Source of the DNA: Desulfobacterium sp.
GTDB taxonomy: Bacteria; Desulfobacterota; Desulfobacteria; Desulfobacterales; Desulfobacteraceae
Direction: 5' to 3'
Assembly (NCBI GenBank): GCA_016342325.1
Contig: JAEINR010000062.1
Location: 1 to 36,697 of the forward strand
Length of the DNA: 36,697 nucleotides
In this document: positions 1 to 9,300 of the stretch, in pieces
Position numbering within the stretch: the stretch's first letter is position 1
Layout of the letters: every line of letters begins with the position of its first letter
The notes under the pieces: generated by a model
Told to the model about the DNA's origin: nothing
Databases searched by the model: none
The model's input: only the letters and a program-made list of their open reading frames with translations
Position numbers and translations under genes: made by a program

Positions 1-190
1 ATGTATCCTCTCAACAAAAAATTTAGGGTGTTGTTGAAAAAATAAATTCTGAATGACTAAGCCGAATATTTACATGCCGGGGTTATTTAAGCAGATGCAA
101 ACAGATGAATTACCCAATGATGATTCTGAACAAAAAAAACAATCAGCTGACCAGACTTTTGATCCGGATCATAAGGACCTTAATCCATGA
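1..190 (+). pseudogene. Possible frame-broken 3' end of a cydD-like ABC exporter gene
   Basis: An open frame from the ATG at 53 to the TGA at 188-190 encodes 45 residues. Its stop overlaps the cydC start codon as ATGA, the arrangement expected of a translationally coupled upstream gene. The residues PGLFKQMQTDE resemble the usual C-terminal end of ABC exporter ATPases, and cydD normally precedes cydC. Bases 1-52, which should hold the rest of that domain, are open in no single frame, although short matching stretches (GVVEK, AEYLHAG) occur in different frames. This fits a decayed cydD tail or indel errors in A-runs. The alternative is an unrelated 45-aa acidic small protein. Which one is right cannot be settled because the upstream DNA is outside the window. 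Confidence 0.35.
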
Positions 191-1965
191 GAGCCCTGCT
201 GCCTTTTATTAAATTGTTTAAACATCAATGGTTGATGATGCTCATCGGTCTGCTTTTAAGTGTTGCCACCTTAATGGCCGGTATTGGTTTATTATCCCTT
301 TCGGGGTGGTTTTTATCTGCATCTGCCGTGGCGGGCTTAACCCTTGCCACCGCACAAGTGTTTAACTATTTTACACCCGGTAGTGGCGTACGCTTTCTAT
401 CTATTATGCGAACCACAAGCCGATACTGTGAGCGTTTGGCGACCCATGAAGCGACGTTTAAACTGCTCACCCAGCTTCGTGTCTGGGCGTGGCGCAGGGT
501 GTTACCGCTTAGTGCGCGTAATATGCAAGGGTTTCGACAAGGGGAACTGCTTAATCGCTTAGTGGCGGATATTGACACCTTGGATCACCTGTATTTGCGG
601 TTGCTTACACCCATGCTGTCGGCCTTGTTATTGCTTTGTGGGTTGTTTTTGTTTGTTGCTTGGATAGATGTGAAATTAGCACTGATTTTATGCGTCAGCC
701 TGTTATTGATTTGGCTGATCCTGCCTTGCCTTTTCTATTTCCTTGGCCGAAAACCCGGTATCAAACAGATGGAAAGTAAAAGAGCATTACGTATCCAGAT
801 ATTGGAATTTGTGCAAGGGCTAGCTGAAATTTCCCTGTTTGGTGCGAATGACCGCTTTCGTGAACAATTGGCGCAATCTGAAGCAAACCTGATAGATAGC
901 CAGCGTGCAATGGCAAATGTCATGGCACTTAGCCAAGCCGCGTTGATCTTATGCCATGGCGTGATCATGGTCTGCATTCTATATGTCGCAGCTTCCGGTG
1001 TTGGTGAACATCAGCCGCCGGGCCCTATGTTCGCGTTGGTTGCTTTTATGGCACTGGCTTGTATTGAAATGTTAATGCCCATTGCAGGCGCTTTTCAACA
1101 TCTGTCTTCTTGTGTAACTGCGGCCAAGCGCGTTAATGAATTGGTTGATCAAACACCGGGCATTGTATTCCTCAATCAAAATGAAACGCCCCTAAAGCAT
1201 GGCGCATTGCAGCTCAAAGATGTCGTATTCTCATATGGTGACCCGGGCAAACAAGTACTGAAGGGGATTAATGTATCGATTCAACCCGGTGAAAAGGTGG
1301 CGCTTTTAGGCCAAACCGGCTGTGGTAAATCAAGTTTACTCTCATTGATTACCCGGGAATGGGAGCCGGATTCCGGCAGTGTATTGCTTGATGGCGTTGA
1401 GATTGAAGAATATAGCCAAAAAACGTTAACCGATGGGCTCTCTGTCATGAGTCAGCGTATTTATCTGTTCAGCGGCACACTCAGGGACAATTTGACCCTG
1501 GCCCAACCGGATATTACAGAATGTGTAACCGATGCTGGGCAAAAAGCGGCTGAAGCAATCAATGATCAACATTTGATTGCCGTGCTTGAGAAGGTGGGGT
1601 TATCCGTGTTAACACAAGCCAAAAATCCCCTTGATGCATGGATCGGTGAAGGAGGCAGACAACTTTCCGGTGGTGAACAACGGCGTATCGGTGTTGCCAG
1701 AGTGCTATTGCGTGATGCGCCATTGTTATTACTGGATGAGCCGACAGAAGGGTTAGATAAACGCACTGAAAGAGAGATCCTCGCTTTATTATTTGAGTTT
1801 GCCGGGGATAAAACAGTTTTGCTGATCAGCCACCGACTGACAGCTATGGCAAAAATGGATAAAATCCACTTAATGGAAGATGGGGTGTTACGTGTTTCGG
1901 GTCATCATACTGATCTGTTAGCAACGGATGATTATTATGCCAGCTTGCATCAACAGCTGCATTAG
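187..1965 (+). CDS. cydC: CydC, ATP-binding/permease subunit of the thiol reductant and heme ABC exporter
   Basis: This 592-residue protein has the size and order of CydC: an N-terminal six-helix exporter membrane domain (about residues 10-320) and a C-terminal ATPase. The N-terminus closely follows the enterobacterial CydC pattern, with SLSGWFLSASAVAG at about 36-49. The ATPase has a Walker A motif GQTGCGKSS at 375-383, the signature LSGGEQRR and a Walker B LLLLDEP. In the known family, CydC pairs with CydD in the inner membrane to export cysteine/glutathione or heme-linked thiols needed to assemble cytochrome bd oxidase. The ATG overlaps an upstream TGA, so it is probably coupled to cydD, but an intact cydD is not visible and no cydAB follows. 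The sequence looks gammaproteobacterial, so transfer is possible. Confidence 0.93.
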   Translation: MRALLPFIKLFKHQWLMMLIGLLLSVATLMAGIGLLSLSGWFLSASAVAGLTLATAQVFNYFTPGSGVRFLSIMRTTSRYCERLATHEATFKLLTQLRVWAWRRVLPLSARNMQGFRQGELLNRLVADIDTLDHLYLRLLTPMLSALLLLCGLFLFVAWIDVKLALILCVSLLLIWLILPCLFYFLGRKPGIKQMESKRALRIQILEFVQGLAEISLFGANDRFREQLAQSEANLIDSQRAMANVMALSQAALILCHGVIMVCILYVAASGVGEHQPPGPMFALVAFMALACIEMLMPIAGAFQHLSSCVTAAKRVNELVDQTPGIVFLNQNETPLKHGALQLKDVVFSYGDPGKQVLKGINVSIQPGEKVALLGQTGCGKSSLLSLITREWEPDSGSVLLDGVEIEEYSQKTLTDGLSVMSQRIYLFSGTLRDNLTLAQPDITECVTDAGQKAAEAINDQHLIAVLEKVGLSVLTQAKNPLDAWIGEGGRQLSGGEQRRIGVARVLLRDAPLLLLDEPTEGLDKRTEREILALLFEFAGDKTVLLISHRLTAMAKMDKIHLMEDGVLRVSGHHTDLLATDDYYASLHQQLH

Positions 1966-2248
1966 CCGTTCTAATTCCGACAATGGGCTATGGTGAGGTA
2001 AAGCACAATCACGAAGGGAATAAACTTGTTGTCGGAGGGGAAGCATTGTCACCAGGCATTGGAGAAAGGAATGATGTCTATCATCCCCGTATATAATTCC
2101 GGAAACTGGGGTGACATCGAAACTACCGGTGGGAAAATAAAGAACAGCTATATATTGAAACAAAACCTTGCAGTGGACGCCGGAAGATCCCGGTTCTCAA
2201 TGAATCCCGCTTTATAAACACTAAATAAATTACGGAGTATCAAAAAAT
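1966..2248. other. Non-coding gap between cydC and the small-ORF/methyltransferase operon
   Basis: No convincing gene is present in these 283 bases. Short open frames on either strand lack a ribosome-binding site and show no recognisable sequence. No strong terminator hairpin was seen after cydC. The promoter of the following operon probably lies here, but no clear -35/-10 pair could be picked out by eye. Confidence 0.5.
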
Positions 2249-2392
2249 ATGTCGGAAGCAGCAAAAGCATTTGAACGATCCATAAACGTTGCTCAAGAAT
2301 TGTTAGAAAGATTTGATGAAGAAAATTCACATTCTTCGGGTAAAAGTGCTGAAACACTTAAAAAAGTTGATATGGTCTTAGCTGATGAATAA
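2249..2392 (+). CDS. Uncharacterised 47-residue small protein
   Basis: An ATG at 2249 is preceded by GGAG about 12 bases upstream and opens a 47-residue frame that ends in TAA at 2390-2392, eight bases inside the following methyltransferase gene. The overlap suggests translational coupling. The product is hydrophilic, with a likely amphipathic helix at residues 3-25 (AAKAFERSINVAQELLERF) followed by a Ser/Lys-rich stretch. It has no signal peptide, membrane segment or Cys motif. I do not recognise the family. The ribosome-binding site, the overlap and the lack of any other gene in the gap make it more likely real than not. It could be a partner or leader peptide for the methyltransferase. Confidence 0.6.
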   Translation: MSEAAKAFERSINVAQELLERFDEENSHSSGKSAETLKKVDMVLADE

Positions 2393-3035
2393 TCATATGG
2401 ATAATTGCTGCCCCCTTTGCGGATGGAATGAGCTGCAGCTATTTTTTGAAGATAAAAACAGAGCCTACCTGTCTTGCACGAAATGCGCTCTTGTATTTGT
2501 GCCGAGCGAATATCACCTGACCAAGACAGCTGAAAAGGCCGAATATGATCTTCATAACAATGATCCAATGGATCCAGGATATTGCCGGTTTCTTTCCCGC
2601 TTAAGTCAACCCCTGTTGGAACGGCTGGGTCCCGGGCTAAAAGGTTTGGATTTTGGTTGTGGTCCAGGGCCTGCGTTGAACACGTTAATGGAAGATCGTG
2701 GGCACAAGATGGATCTTTATGATCCGTTTTATTTTAACAACACAGACGTTTTTTTAAAAACGTATGACTTTATTACGGCAACAGAAGTTGTCGAGCACCT
2801 GCATGATCCAGGTAAAGAATTTAACCGATTGTTTGACTTGTTGATCCAAGGGGGATGGCTTGGTATCATGACAAAACTTGTAATTGATAAAAAGGCATTT
2901 TCAAAATGGCATTATATTCGGGATCTAACCCATGTCTGTTTTTACAGCCAGGCCACCTTTGAATTCATCGCAGGAAGGTATGACGCATCCCTTACTTTTA
3001 TAGGACAGGATGTTATATTGCTTCAAAAAAAATGA
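2385..3035 (+). CDS. Class I SAM-dependent methyltransferase with N-terminal zinc ribbon
   Basis: The 216-residue product starts with a four-Cys zinc ribbon (C9, C12, C31, C34) followed by a Rossmann-type methyltransferase domain. The SAM-binding motif LDFGCGPGP lies at 88-96, and the acidic post-motif EVVEHLHDP follows at about residue 137. This is the arrangement of Methyltransf_23-type enzymes. The substrate cannot be read from sequence. The gene overlaps the 47-aa ORF upstream by 8 bp and the EcsC-like gene downstream by 4 bp (ATGA), so the three are very likely translated as a unit. The start at 2385 has no good ribosome-binding site of its own. An in-frame ATG at 2397 is an alternative that would still keep all the Cys ligands. 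Confidence 0.9.
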   Translation: MNNHMDNCCPLCGWNELQLFFEDKNRAYLSCTKCALVFVPSEYHLTKTAEKAEYDLHNNDPMDPGYCRFLSRLSQPLLERLGPGLKGLDFGCGPGPALNTLMEDRGHKMDLYDPFYFNNTDVFLKTYDFITATEVVEHLHDPGKEFNRLFDLLIQGGWLGIMTKLVIDKKAFSKWHYIRDLTHVCFYSQATFEFIAGRYDASLTFIGQDVILLQKK

Positions 3036-3667
3036 TAGAAAAAACTGTTTTTAAAATTATTGAACTGATTGCGGGTAATACGGATGAAATTTTTGCGTTC
3101 GTTAATGATATAAAAACCAAATATCCAAAATTGGATAACGACAAATTAGCAAAAAAAGTAGCGAATAAAATAAAGAGAAAATGCGCAATCCAAGGGGGGA
3201 TAATGGCAATCCCCGGTGCAATTCCTGGCGTTGGGTCCATGATTCAAATTGGAATTTCATTATTCGATTTTTCGCAATTGATCAAAAATCAAGTTTATCT
3301 TATTTTTTCAATTGGATATTGCTATGGAATATCTGATCCGGATAAACTTAAACGTGTAGCCCTTAAATGCTTTGGGTCCACTTTAGACATTGATACTGTC
3401 GTGGGTTTTCGCAATCCAATTGGGAAAGAAATGGTTAAAACTCTGTCAGACAAGGCGATAAGATTAATTATTAAAAAATTACAAAAAACATTAGCCAAAA
3501 AGTTTATTTTTAATTTGATCCTGAAGCTCATTCCTTTTGGGATAGGTATCATCTTGGGGTCTATCTCACATTGGATTAATCTCAGAACGTTTCAAATTAG
3601 TTCAATCAAACTCTTCCATGAGTTGATTGAGCAGGATAAATCTTTACCTAAGACTGAAATAATATAA
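3032..3667 (+). CDS. EcsC-like membrane-associated protein of unknown function
   Basis: The 211-residue product carries a Gly/Pro-rich hydrophobic core at about 52-105, with IPGAIPGVGSM near residue 65 followed by a long helix ending in YCYGISDPD. This resembles the central region of EcsC/DUF697-like proteins. A second hydrophobic stretch at about 160-185 is a likely membrane segment. The N-terminus is basic and charged. The start ATG overlaps the methyltransferase stop by 4 bp, so co-translation is expected. The A+T-rich composition matches the neighbouring small ORF. EcsC-family proteins have no agreed biochemical role, and the assignment rests on pattern similarity, so the family name is moderately certain and the function unknown. 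Confidence 0.8.
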   Translation: MIEKTVFKIIELIAGNTDEIFAFVNDIKTKYPKLDNDKLAKKVANKIKRKCAIQGGIMAIPGAIPGVGSMIQIGISLFDFSQLIKNQVYLIFSIGYCYGISDPDKLKRVALKCFGSTLDIDTVVGFRNPIGKEMVKTLSDKAIRLIIKKLQKTLAKKFIFNLILKLIPFGIGIILGSISHWINLRTFQISSIKLFHELIEQDKSLPKTEII

Positions 3668-3700
3668 CAAATCACTATTAAAAAGGAATTTGAAATTATT

Positions 3701-4339
3701 ATGACCACATCCATTGACCTCACCCACCCCATCCATGAAGATATGCCTGTTTATCCGGGCACGGAGCAGCCGGTAATCATCACTGGCTGCTCCATTGAGC
3801 AGGATGGATTCCTCGAAAAAAAGATCACCTTTTACTCCCATACAGGCACCCATATGGATGCACCGGCCCATCTGATAAAGGGCGGAAAATATCTGGACCA
3901 ATATGATATTAGCCGTTTCCACGGCAGTGCCACTGTTGTACATCTTGAATCCAATGGGGCTAAATCCATAAATCTCGGTGTTCTCAAACCCTTTGAGAAT
4001 CAACTGAAAAACACCGATTTTCTCTTGATCCATACCGGTTGGAGCCGGCATTGGGGAACGGACGACTATTTTGCCAACTTTCCGGTACTCACCCCGGAAG
4101 CTGCTGAGTGGGTGGCAAGGATAGGGTTAAAAGGGATCGGGTTTGATACCATTTCTGCGGACAGTTCCGATACCCAGACCTATCCCATCCACAAGATTCT
4201 GCTTGGATCGGATATGGTGATCGTTGAAAACCTGGCAAACCTGAATCAGCTGCAGGCGGGGCCTGTTGAGTTCTCCTGTTTGCCCCTCGCCTTTCAGCAG
4301 GCAGACGGATCTCCAATCCGGGCCGTGGCCTTTATCTGA
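3701..4339 (+). CDS. Cyclase-family metal-dependent hydrolase (kynurenine formamidase-like)
   Basis: This 212-residue protein matches the cyclase family (PF04199). It opens with DLTHPIHEDMPVYPG and carries the metal-binding signature HTGTHMDAPAH, with H47, H51, D53 and H57 as expected ligands. Length and motif spacing are normal, so it should be an active divalent-metal enzyme. Characterised relatives include KynB, which hydrolyses N-formylkynurenine, and isatin hydrolases. No other tryptophan-degradation gene is nearby, so the substrate is unknown. It lies 33 bp after the EcsC-like gene on the same strand, with an AAGGAA ribosome-binding site, and is probably the last gene of the operon beginning at 2249. 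Confidence 0.92.
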   Translation: MTTSIDLTHPIHEDMPVYPGTEQPVIITGCSIEQDGFLEKKITFYSHTGTHMDAPAHLIKGGKYLDQYDISRFHGSATVVHLESNGAKSINLGVLKPFENQLKNTDFLLIHTGWSRHWGTDDYFANFPVLTPEAAEWVARIGLKGIGFDTISADSSDTQTYPIHKILLGSDMVIVENLANLNQLQAGPVEFSCLPLAFQQADGSPIRAVAFI

Positions 4340-4392
4340 TTATCAGGTCTTGAATCTTGAATTAAATTTTAACCATCTAAATGCACCCGGTT

Positions 4393-4432
4393 TTTACTAT
4401 AGTAAATCGTTCTGAAATTTACTATAATGAAA
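4393..4432 (+). promoter_or_regulatory. Palindromic operator-like pair with embedded TATAAT
   Basis: A perfect 14-bp palindrome TTTACTATAGTAAA (4393-4406) is followed 11 bases later by an imperfect second copy (4418-4432, TTTACTATAATGAAA), with centres about 25 bp apart. The second copy contains a perfect -10 hexamer TATAAT at 4423-4428. Two matching dyads over a -10 element look like a repressor operator of the kind used by Xre or ribbon-helix-helix regulators. The next gene, the pseudouridine synthase at 4513, is about 85 bp downstream. An AGAGGA at about 4449 is not followed by a usable start codon. No regulator gene is adjacent, so this may be a remnant. Confidence 0.4.
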
Positions 4433-4512
4433 GCGTTATTTAAAATAAGAGGAACTCACAATCATAGTTTGCTGGAAACAATTTTAATTTAAGGGCTCGT
4501 CAAAAACACCTA

Positions 4513-5091
4513 ATGAATAGAACCGTGAACGATTCCAAAACACTGTTAGCACTCAATAAGCCTAAGGGGTATGTGGTCACACGCTCTGACGAACTTGGGC
4601 GAAAAACAGTCTATGATATTTTGCCCGATTGGGTTTTTCATGACGGATGGATGCCCGTCGGACGCCTTGACCTAGAATCTAGGGGGCTTCTATTATTTAC
4701 AACCAACGGCAAAGTCGGCGACGCGTTGACCAAACCTGGGAATTGCATTAAGGTATACGAGATCTGGGTCAGGGGCCACGTAACAGACGAACATATTGCA
4801 GCGGCTAGGAAAGGAGTGGAAAGCAAGGACGGCCTGCTGAAAGCGATTGGCATCGAAAAAATCGGCATTGGTGGCGCGAAAACAAAACTCAGGGTAGAAA
4901 TTGACGAGGGAAAGAATCGGCATATTCGCCGGCTTTTTGGGGCGCTGAAAGACCCAAAATTTGGGACACCTTTAAAGGTCTTAAAATTGAACCGAATCCG
5001 CATTGGCAGTTTTAAACTCGACCTCGAAATCGGTAAGTGGCGTTACCTTTCATTGGAAGAGGAGAGAACGCTACTTAAAAATATTGATTAA
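4513..5091 (+). CDS. Pseudouridine synthase of the RsuA/RluB/RluE/RluF family, no S4 domain
   Basis: The 192-residue product begins almost directly with the catalytic fold (LLALNKPKGYVV at 11-22). It has the family's catalytic-Asp motif GRLDLESRGLL at 50-60, with D53 as the predicted nucleophile, and the C-terminal EGKNRHIRRLFG element. There is no N-terminal S4 RNA-binding domain, as in RluE, which modifies one uridine of 23S rRNA. The S4-less length points to RluE-like activity, but the catalytic-region wording is also close to RluB/RsuA, so the target uridine is not assigned. No strong ribosome-binding site precedes the ATG at 4513, and upstream frames are closed. Confidence 0.9.
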   Translation: MNRTVNDSKTLLALNKPKGYVVTRSDELGRKTVYDILPDWVFHDGWMPVGRLDLESRGLLLFTTNGKVGDALTKPGNCIKVYEIWVRGHVTDEHIAAARKGVESKDGLLKAIGIEKIGIGGAKTKLRVEIDEGKNRHIRRLFGALKDPKFGTPLKVLKLNRIRIGSFKLDLEIGKWRYLSLEEERTLLKNID

Positions 5092-5171
5092 CACGAAGGC
5101 TATCTTTTATTGGGTAGGTTTACAACGTAAAACTATAGCACAAATACCATCGAGACAAAAAAGGATTAAAA

Positions 5172-5594
5172 ATGTCGGATACGTGGCAACGAGACCCAGA
5201 TAGTGGTGGGGTGAAAATAGATGATAGTGTGCAATATGAGGTAAAACAACGCATCCTTAAATATGCTGAGACAAACCTTGCCGGTCGATATACAAAACTG
5301 GATATTCGATTTCGTGACAAATTTTGTTATGTTGATGCGTACACTGAGCCTTTAGAGCCTGTGATAAAAGAATGGCCGTCTGATTTTCCGGAAACAAGGG
5401 AAGAACATATGGAACGAATGAGGAATACGCCGATACATTTATGCCGACTTCGTTATTTTGGAGATAAGGATGAATGGGGCCTTGCCTTTTACAGTTATGC
5501 TCACAACGATTATGAGACATCCGTATTCCCCAATGGGAAATTCTATGGCATCCCAGAAATGGCAATTGAAGCCGCTGCAGATTTCCATCTTTAA
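5172..5594 (+). CDS. Conserved hypothetical protein, 140 aa
   Basis: An AAAAAAGGA ribosome-binding site precedes the ATG. The product is soluble, with no signal peptide or membrane helix, and is rich in Arg, Asp, Tyr and Trp. Recognisable blocks are a start like MSDTWQRDPDSGGVKI, a middle NTPIHLCRLRYFGD and an end FPNGKFYGIPEMA. I have an impression of similar proteins of this length in cyanobacteria and Chloroflexi, but no domain name or function can be offered. The gene lies 157 bp upstream of greB on the same strand and 80 bp after the pseudouridine synthase, so co-transcription is possible but not shown. Confidence 0.85.
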   Translation: MSDTWQRDPDSGGVKIDDSVQYEVKQRILKYAETNLAGRYTKLDIRFRDKFCYVDAYTEPLEPVIKEWPSDFPETREEHMERMRNTPIHLCRLRYFGDKDEWGLAFYSYAHNDYETSVFPNGKFYGIPEMAIEAAADFHL

Positions 5595-5750
5595 ACGCTT
5601 TAGTGTCGCTTACCATCGCTGTCCTTCTTATCACCCTATTCAAATTGAATCGTTTCGTTCCGGGTTGGGACGACAACTATTCTGCCCCATAGGGAGATGG
5701 TTAAAATTGATTAGCGGATAAAATAGTCCTTAAAATATTGAGAGTTTAAA

Positions 5751-6248
5751 ATGGGTAGATGGCGTCCTCCTATAAAAAAAGGTTCCAAATATATCACCCC
5801 GGAAGGTGCACAAAAATTAACTGAAGAGTTTCAGTACTTGTGGACAGTTGAGCGACCACAGGTGACCGCGAGAGTTTCAGAAGCGGCCGCACAAGGTGAT
5901 CGTAGCGAAAATGCCGAATACATTTATGGCAAGAAACGCTTGCGAGAAATTGATAGCAGAATTCGATTTTTAACGAAACGCCTCGACGGGATAACTGTGG
6001 TCGATCGTATTCCTGATGATCAGGATATCGTTTATTTTGGTGCTTTCGTTACCCTCGAAGATGAAGAAGGGGAAGAGGTCGAATATCGTATCGTTGGACC
6101 CGATGAGTTTAATGTTGTTGACGGAAAACTGAGTATGGATTCGCCCTTAGGTAAAGCCATGTTAGGAAGACGAGTGGAGGATGAAATCAAGGTTTCTACT
6201 CCAAAGGGAGTGAAAACTTTTTATATATTGAAAATTCGTTATTGTTGA
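5751..6248 (+). CDS. greB: Transcription elongation factor GreB
   Basis: The 165-residue product has the GreA/GreB layout: an N-terminal coiled-coil hairpin (about 12-85) with the tip signature GDRSENAEY at 49-57, and a C-terminal FKBP-like domain ending in STPKGVKTFYILKIRY. The acidic residues D50 and E53 correspond to the tip residues that reach the RNA polymerase active site and stimulate cleavage of backtracked RNA. The opening GRWRPP and KGSKYITPEGAQKL are typical of GreB rather than GreA. Length is normal and the gene is intact. A modest GAGAG ribosome-binding site precedes the start. Confidence 0.95.
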   Translation: MGRWRPPIKKGSKYITPEGAQKLTEEFQYLWTVERPQVTARVSEAAAQGDRSENAEYIYGKKRLREIDSRIRFLTKRLDGITVVDRIPDDQDIVYFGAFVTLEDEEGEEVEYRIVGPDEFNVVDGKLSMDSPLGKAMLGRRVEDEIKVSTPKGVKTFYILKIRYC

Positions 6249-6304
6249 AAAACCATCATCATAAATTGTATGCTGTACCGGGGGAATGCGGTTCGCGGAT
6301 GTAA

Positions 6305-9300
6305 ATGGTTACTGCCCCCACACAGATAAAATCTATATTCCAATCAGCGGTTCACGGGGACAGTGATATGAGCGATGATTTAGAGCGCCTCCATGTGGGG
6401 ACCACCTGCACCATATTTCTGAAGACGATTGAAACAACCGGCAGAACCGTTGCACTCAAGGTTCTCAGGTCGGACCTGCCCAGGCCTGAGCAGCTGGCCC
6501 AGCTGAAAAACGAATGGCGCATCGGAAAGGACCTGACCCTGCCCGGCTGCCGGAGGATCCTGGATGAGACCCTGGTGGAGGGCCGCCCCGGCCTGGAGAT
6601 GGAATATGTCAGGGGCAGGTCCCTGAAGGCATATCTGGCTGATGCTGCCCCGGATCTTGGCAAACGGCTGGGCCTGGCCATTCAGGTGATCACAGCCCTG
6701 GGCGAACTCCATGACGCCCATGTGATCCACAAGGATATCAACCCCAGCAATATCCTGGTGTCGGAAGGGGACGGCAAGATACGGCTCATTGATTACGGAT
6801 TGTCCACCCTGGTCCTGATGAAGGTGCAGAACCTTGATCCCCCTGATACCCTTGAAGGAACCCTCAAGTATATTTCCCCGGAACAGACCGGCCGGATGAA
6901 CCGGGTGGTGGACTACAGAACCGATTACTACTCCTTTGGGGTGATGCTGTACGAGATGCTGACCGGTCGGGTGCCCTTTGGGGCCGAAGATCCCACGGCC
7001 CTGATCTACGCCCATATTGCATCCACCCCTGTTCCCCCGTCAGGCATAACTCCTGATGTTGGCCCCGGCTTGGATGCCGTGGTCATGAAGCTGCTGTCAA
7101 AAAATGCCGAAGACCGTTATCAGTCTGTCCGGGGTATTCTTCATGATCTTGAGGAATGTCGCGGGCCTGCCGGTTCTGATCCCGCATTTACCCCGGGCCG
7201 GTTTGAACGGTTTAACCGATTTTCCATACCGGAAACCCTTTACGGCAGGTCTGGTGAGCGTAAGCAGGTTCTGGATGCCTTTGAACGGGTCTCCAGGGCA
7301 GGGATGGAGATGATGATGGTCTCCGGGTCTTCCGGGGTGGGAAAGTCCGCCCTGGTTTACGAGATCCACCAATCGATCTCAGCGGCAGACGCCTGTTTTA
7401 TTACTGGAAAATTTGACCAATACCGGAAAAACATCCCATACTCGGCCCTGGTTCAGGCCATGGAGGCCTTTGTCCGCCAGATCCTGATGGCGCCGGAAGA
7501 CCGGTTCAACAGGGTGCGGGCGGATATTTTAAGGGCCGTGGGAAAGAACGGCCGCCTGCTGACGGACCTGATACCGGACCTGGCCCTGATCATCGACCAT
7601 CAGCCAGCGGTGCCTAAACTGGGGCCCAAGGAGAGTGAGAACCGACTCCGCATGGTGTTCCGTAAATTCATCTCTGCCATCAGTCGGCCGGAATACCCCC
7701 TGGTGCTCTTCCTGGACGACCTCCAGTGGGCGGACCTGGCCTCCCTTGATCTGATCCGGTTGATTTTCCAGGGCAATGGCGATACCTGTCTGTTTCTGAT
7801 CGGGGCCTACCGGGACAATGAGGTATCCCAGACCCATCCCATGATCCGGATGAAGGACGATTTGATCGATTCAGGGGCGTCGATTCATGGGATTGCGCTT
7901 GGGAATCTTTCAGGGGAAAACCTCCAGGCCATGGTGGCAGATGCCCTGAAAACCAAAAGGTCCCAGGTTCGTTCCCTGTCTGACCTGATTTTTGAAAAAA
8001 CCCTGGGCAACCCCTTTTATGTCCGCACCCTGCTGGCCTCCATTTACCGGGACCGGCTGCTGGTCTATTCCGGGGCAGACAACCAGTGGACCTGGGATAT
8101 GGATGCCATCCGGGCAAAGGATTACAGCCGGAATGTGGTGGACCTGCTCGTCAGCCGTCTGGATACCCTGTCCAGGGAGACCCGCTACCTGCTCCAGGTC
8201 GGGGCCTGCATCGGGAACCGCTTTGACCTGAATACTCTGGGCCTTATCTCCAACACTCCCTTGAAAGAGACCCTTGGGGGGATCTGGCCGGTGGTGGCGT
8301 CCGGCATACTGGAATTTTTGGACAACGGGTATAAATTTGTGGATGTGCAGCCGGATGCCAACTCAACCGTGCGCTTTGTCCATGACAGGATTCAACAGGC
8401 CGCCCTGACCACCTTGCCCGGTGATGAGCGGGAACAGCTTCACCTGACCATCGGTAAACTGCTTTGGGCTGCGGTGGACGGAGAGATCCCGGCAAAACAG
8501 CTTTTTGAAATCGCGGACCAGATGAACCAGGGACAGCAATGCCTGGAGGCGGGTGAGAAACATGCCGTGGCCCGGCTCAATCTGGATGCGGGAATGCAGG
8601 CCGGGGCTGCCACGGCCTATGCCGAAGCCCAGACTTACCTGGAAACCGGCCTGGCATTGCTGGGGGATCGCCCGTGGCAGGCAGATTATGCCTTGACCCT
8701 GGCCCTGAACACGGAAGCGGCACGGATTGCCTATCTCATGGGGGACACCGACAGGGTGGCCCGATGTTCGGAAGCGGTGCTGGCCAATGCCGCAGACTTG
8801 CCGGACCGGATGAACATCCACCTGATTCAGATGGAAGCGCTCATTGCCCAGGGGCAGTGGCTGCCGTCCCTTGAACATGCGGTATCTGTATTGCGGCTCT
8901 TGGATATCCGTCTGCCGGCTCCGGGCAGGGCTGACGGTCCGGCCATTGCCGCTGGCCTTGAAAAGACAGTACAGCTGCTGGCCGGGAAACCGCCCGAGGT
9001 CCTGATTGACCTGCCCCAGATGACCGATCCGGCCGTACTGAGTGCCATGGAGATCCTGACCATCAGCCTGCCGTCCTCATACATCGCCGCACCTGAACTC
9101 TTTCCCCTGATCGTATCCAAGATGATCAACCTCTGTCTCGGGTACGGCAATGCCCCCATGTCTGCCCTTGCCTATGCCAATTACGGCATTGTCCTGTGCG
9201 GGGTGGCCGGGGATACCGACCTTGGATACCGTTACGGCCAGCTGGCGCTGACCCTTCTGGAACGGCTGGATGCATCGGCTTACGAGGCCAGAACCCTCAA

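Noticed and set aside
2026-2217. 63-codon frame in the gap after cydC
   Set aside because: No ribosome-binding site and no recognisable sequence. The 47-aa frame at 2249 is much better supported.
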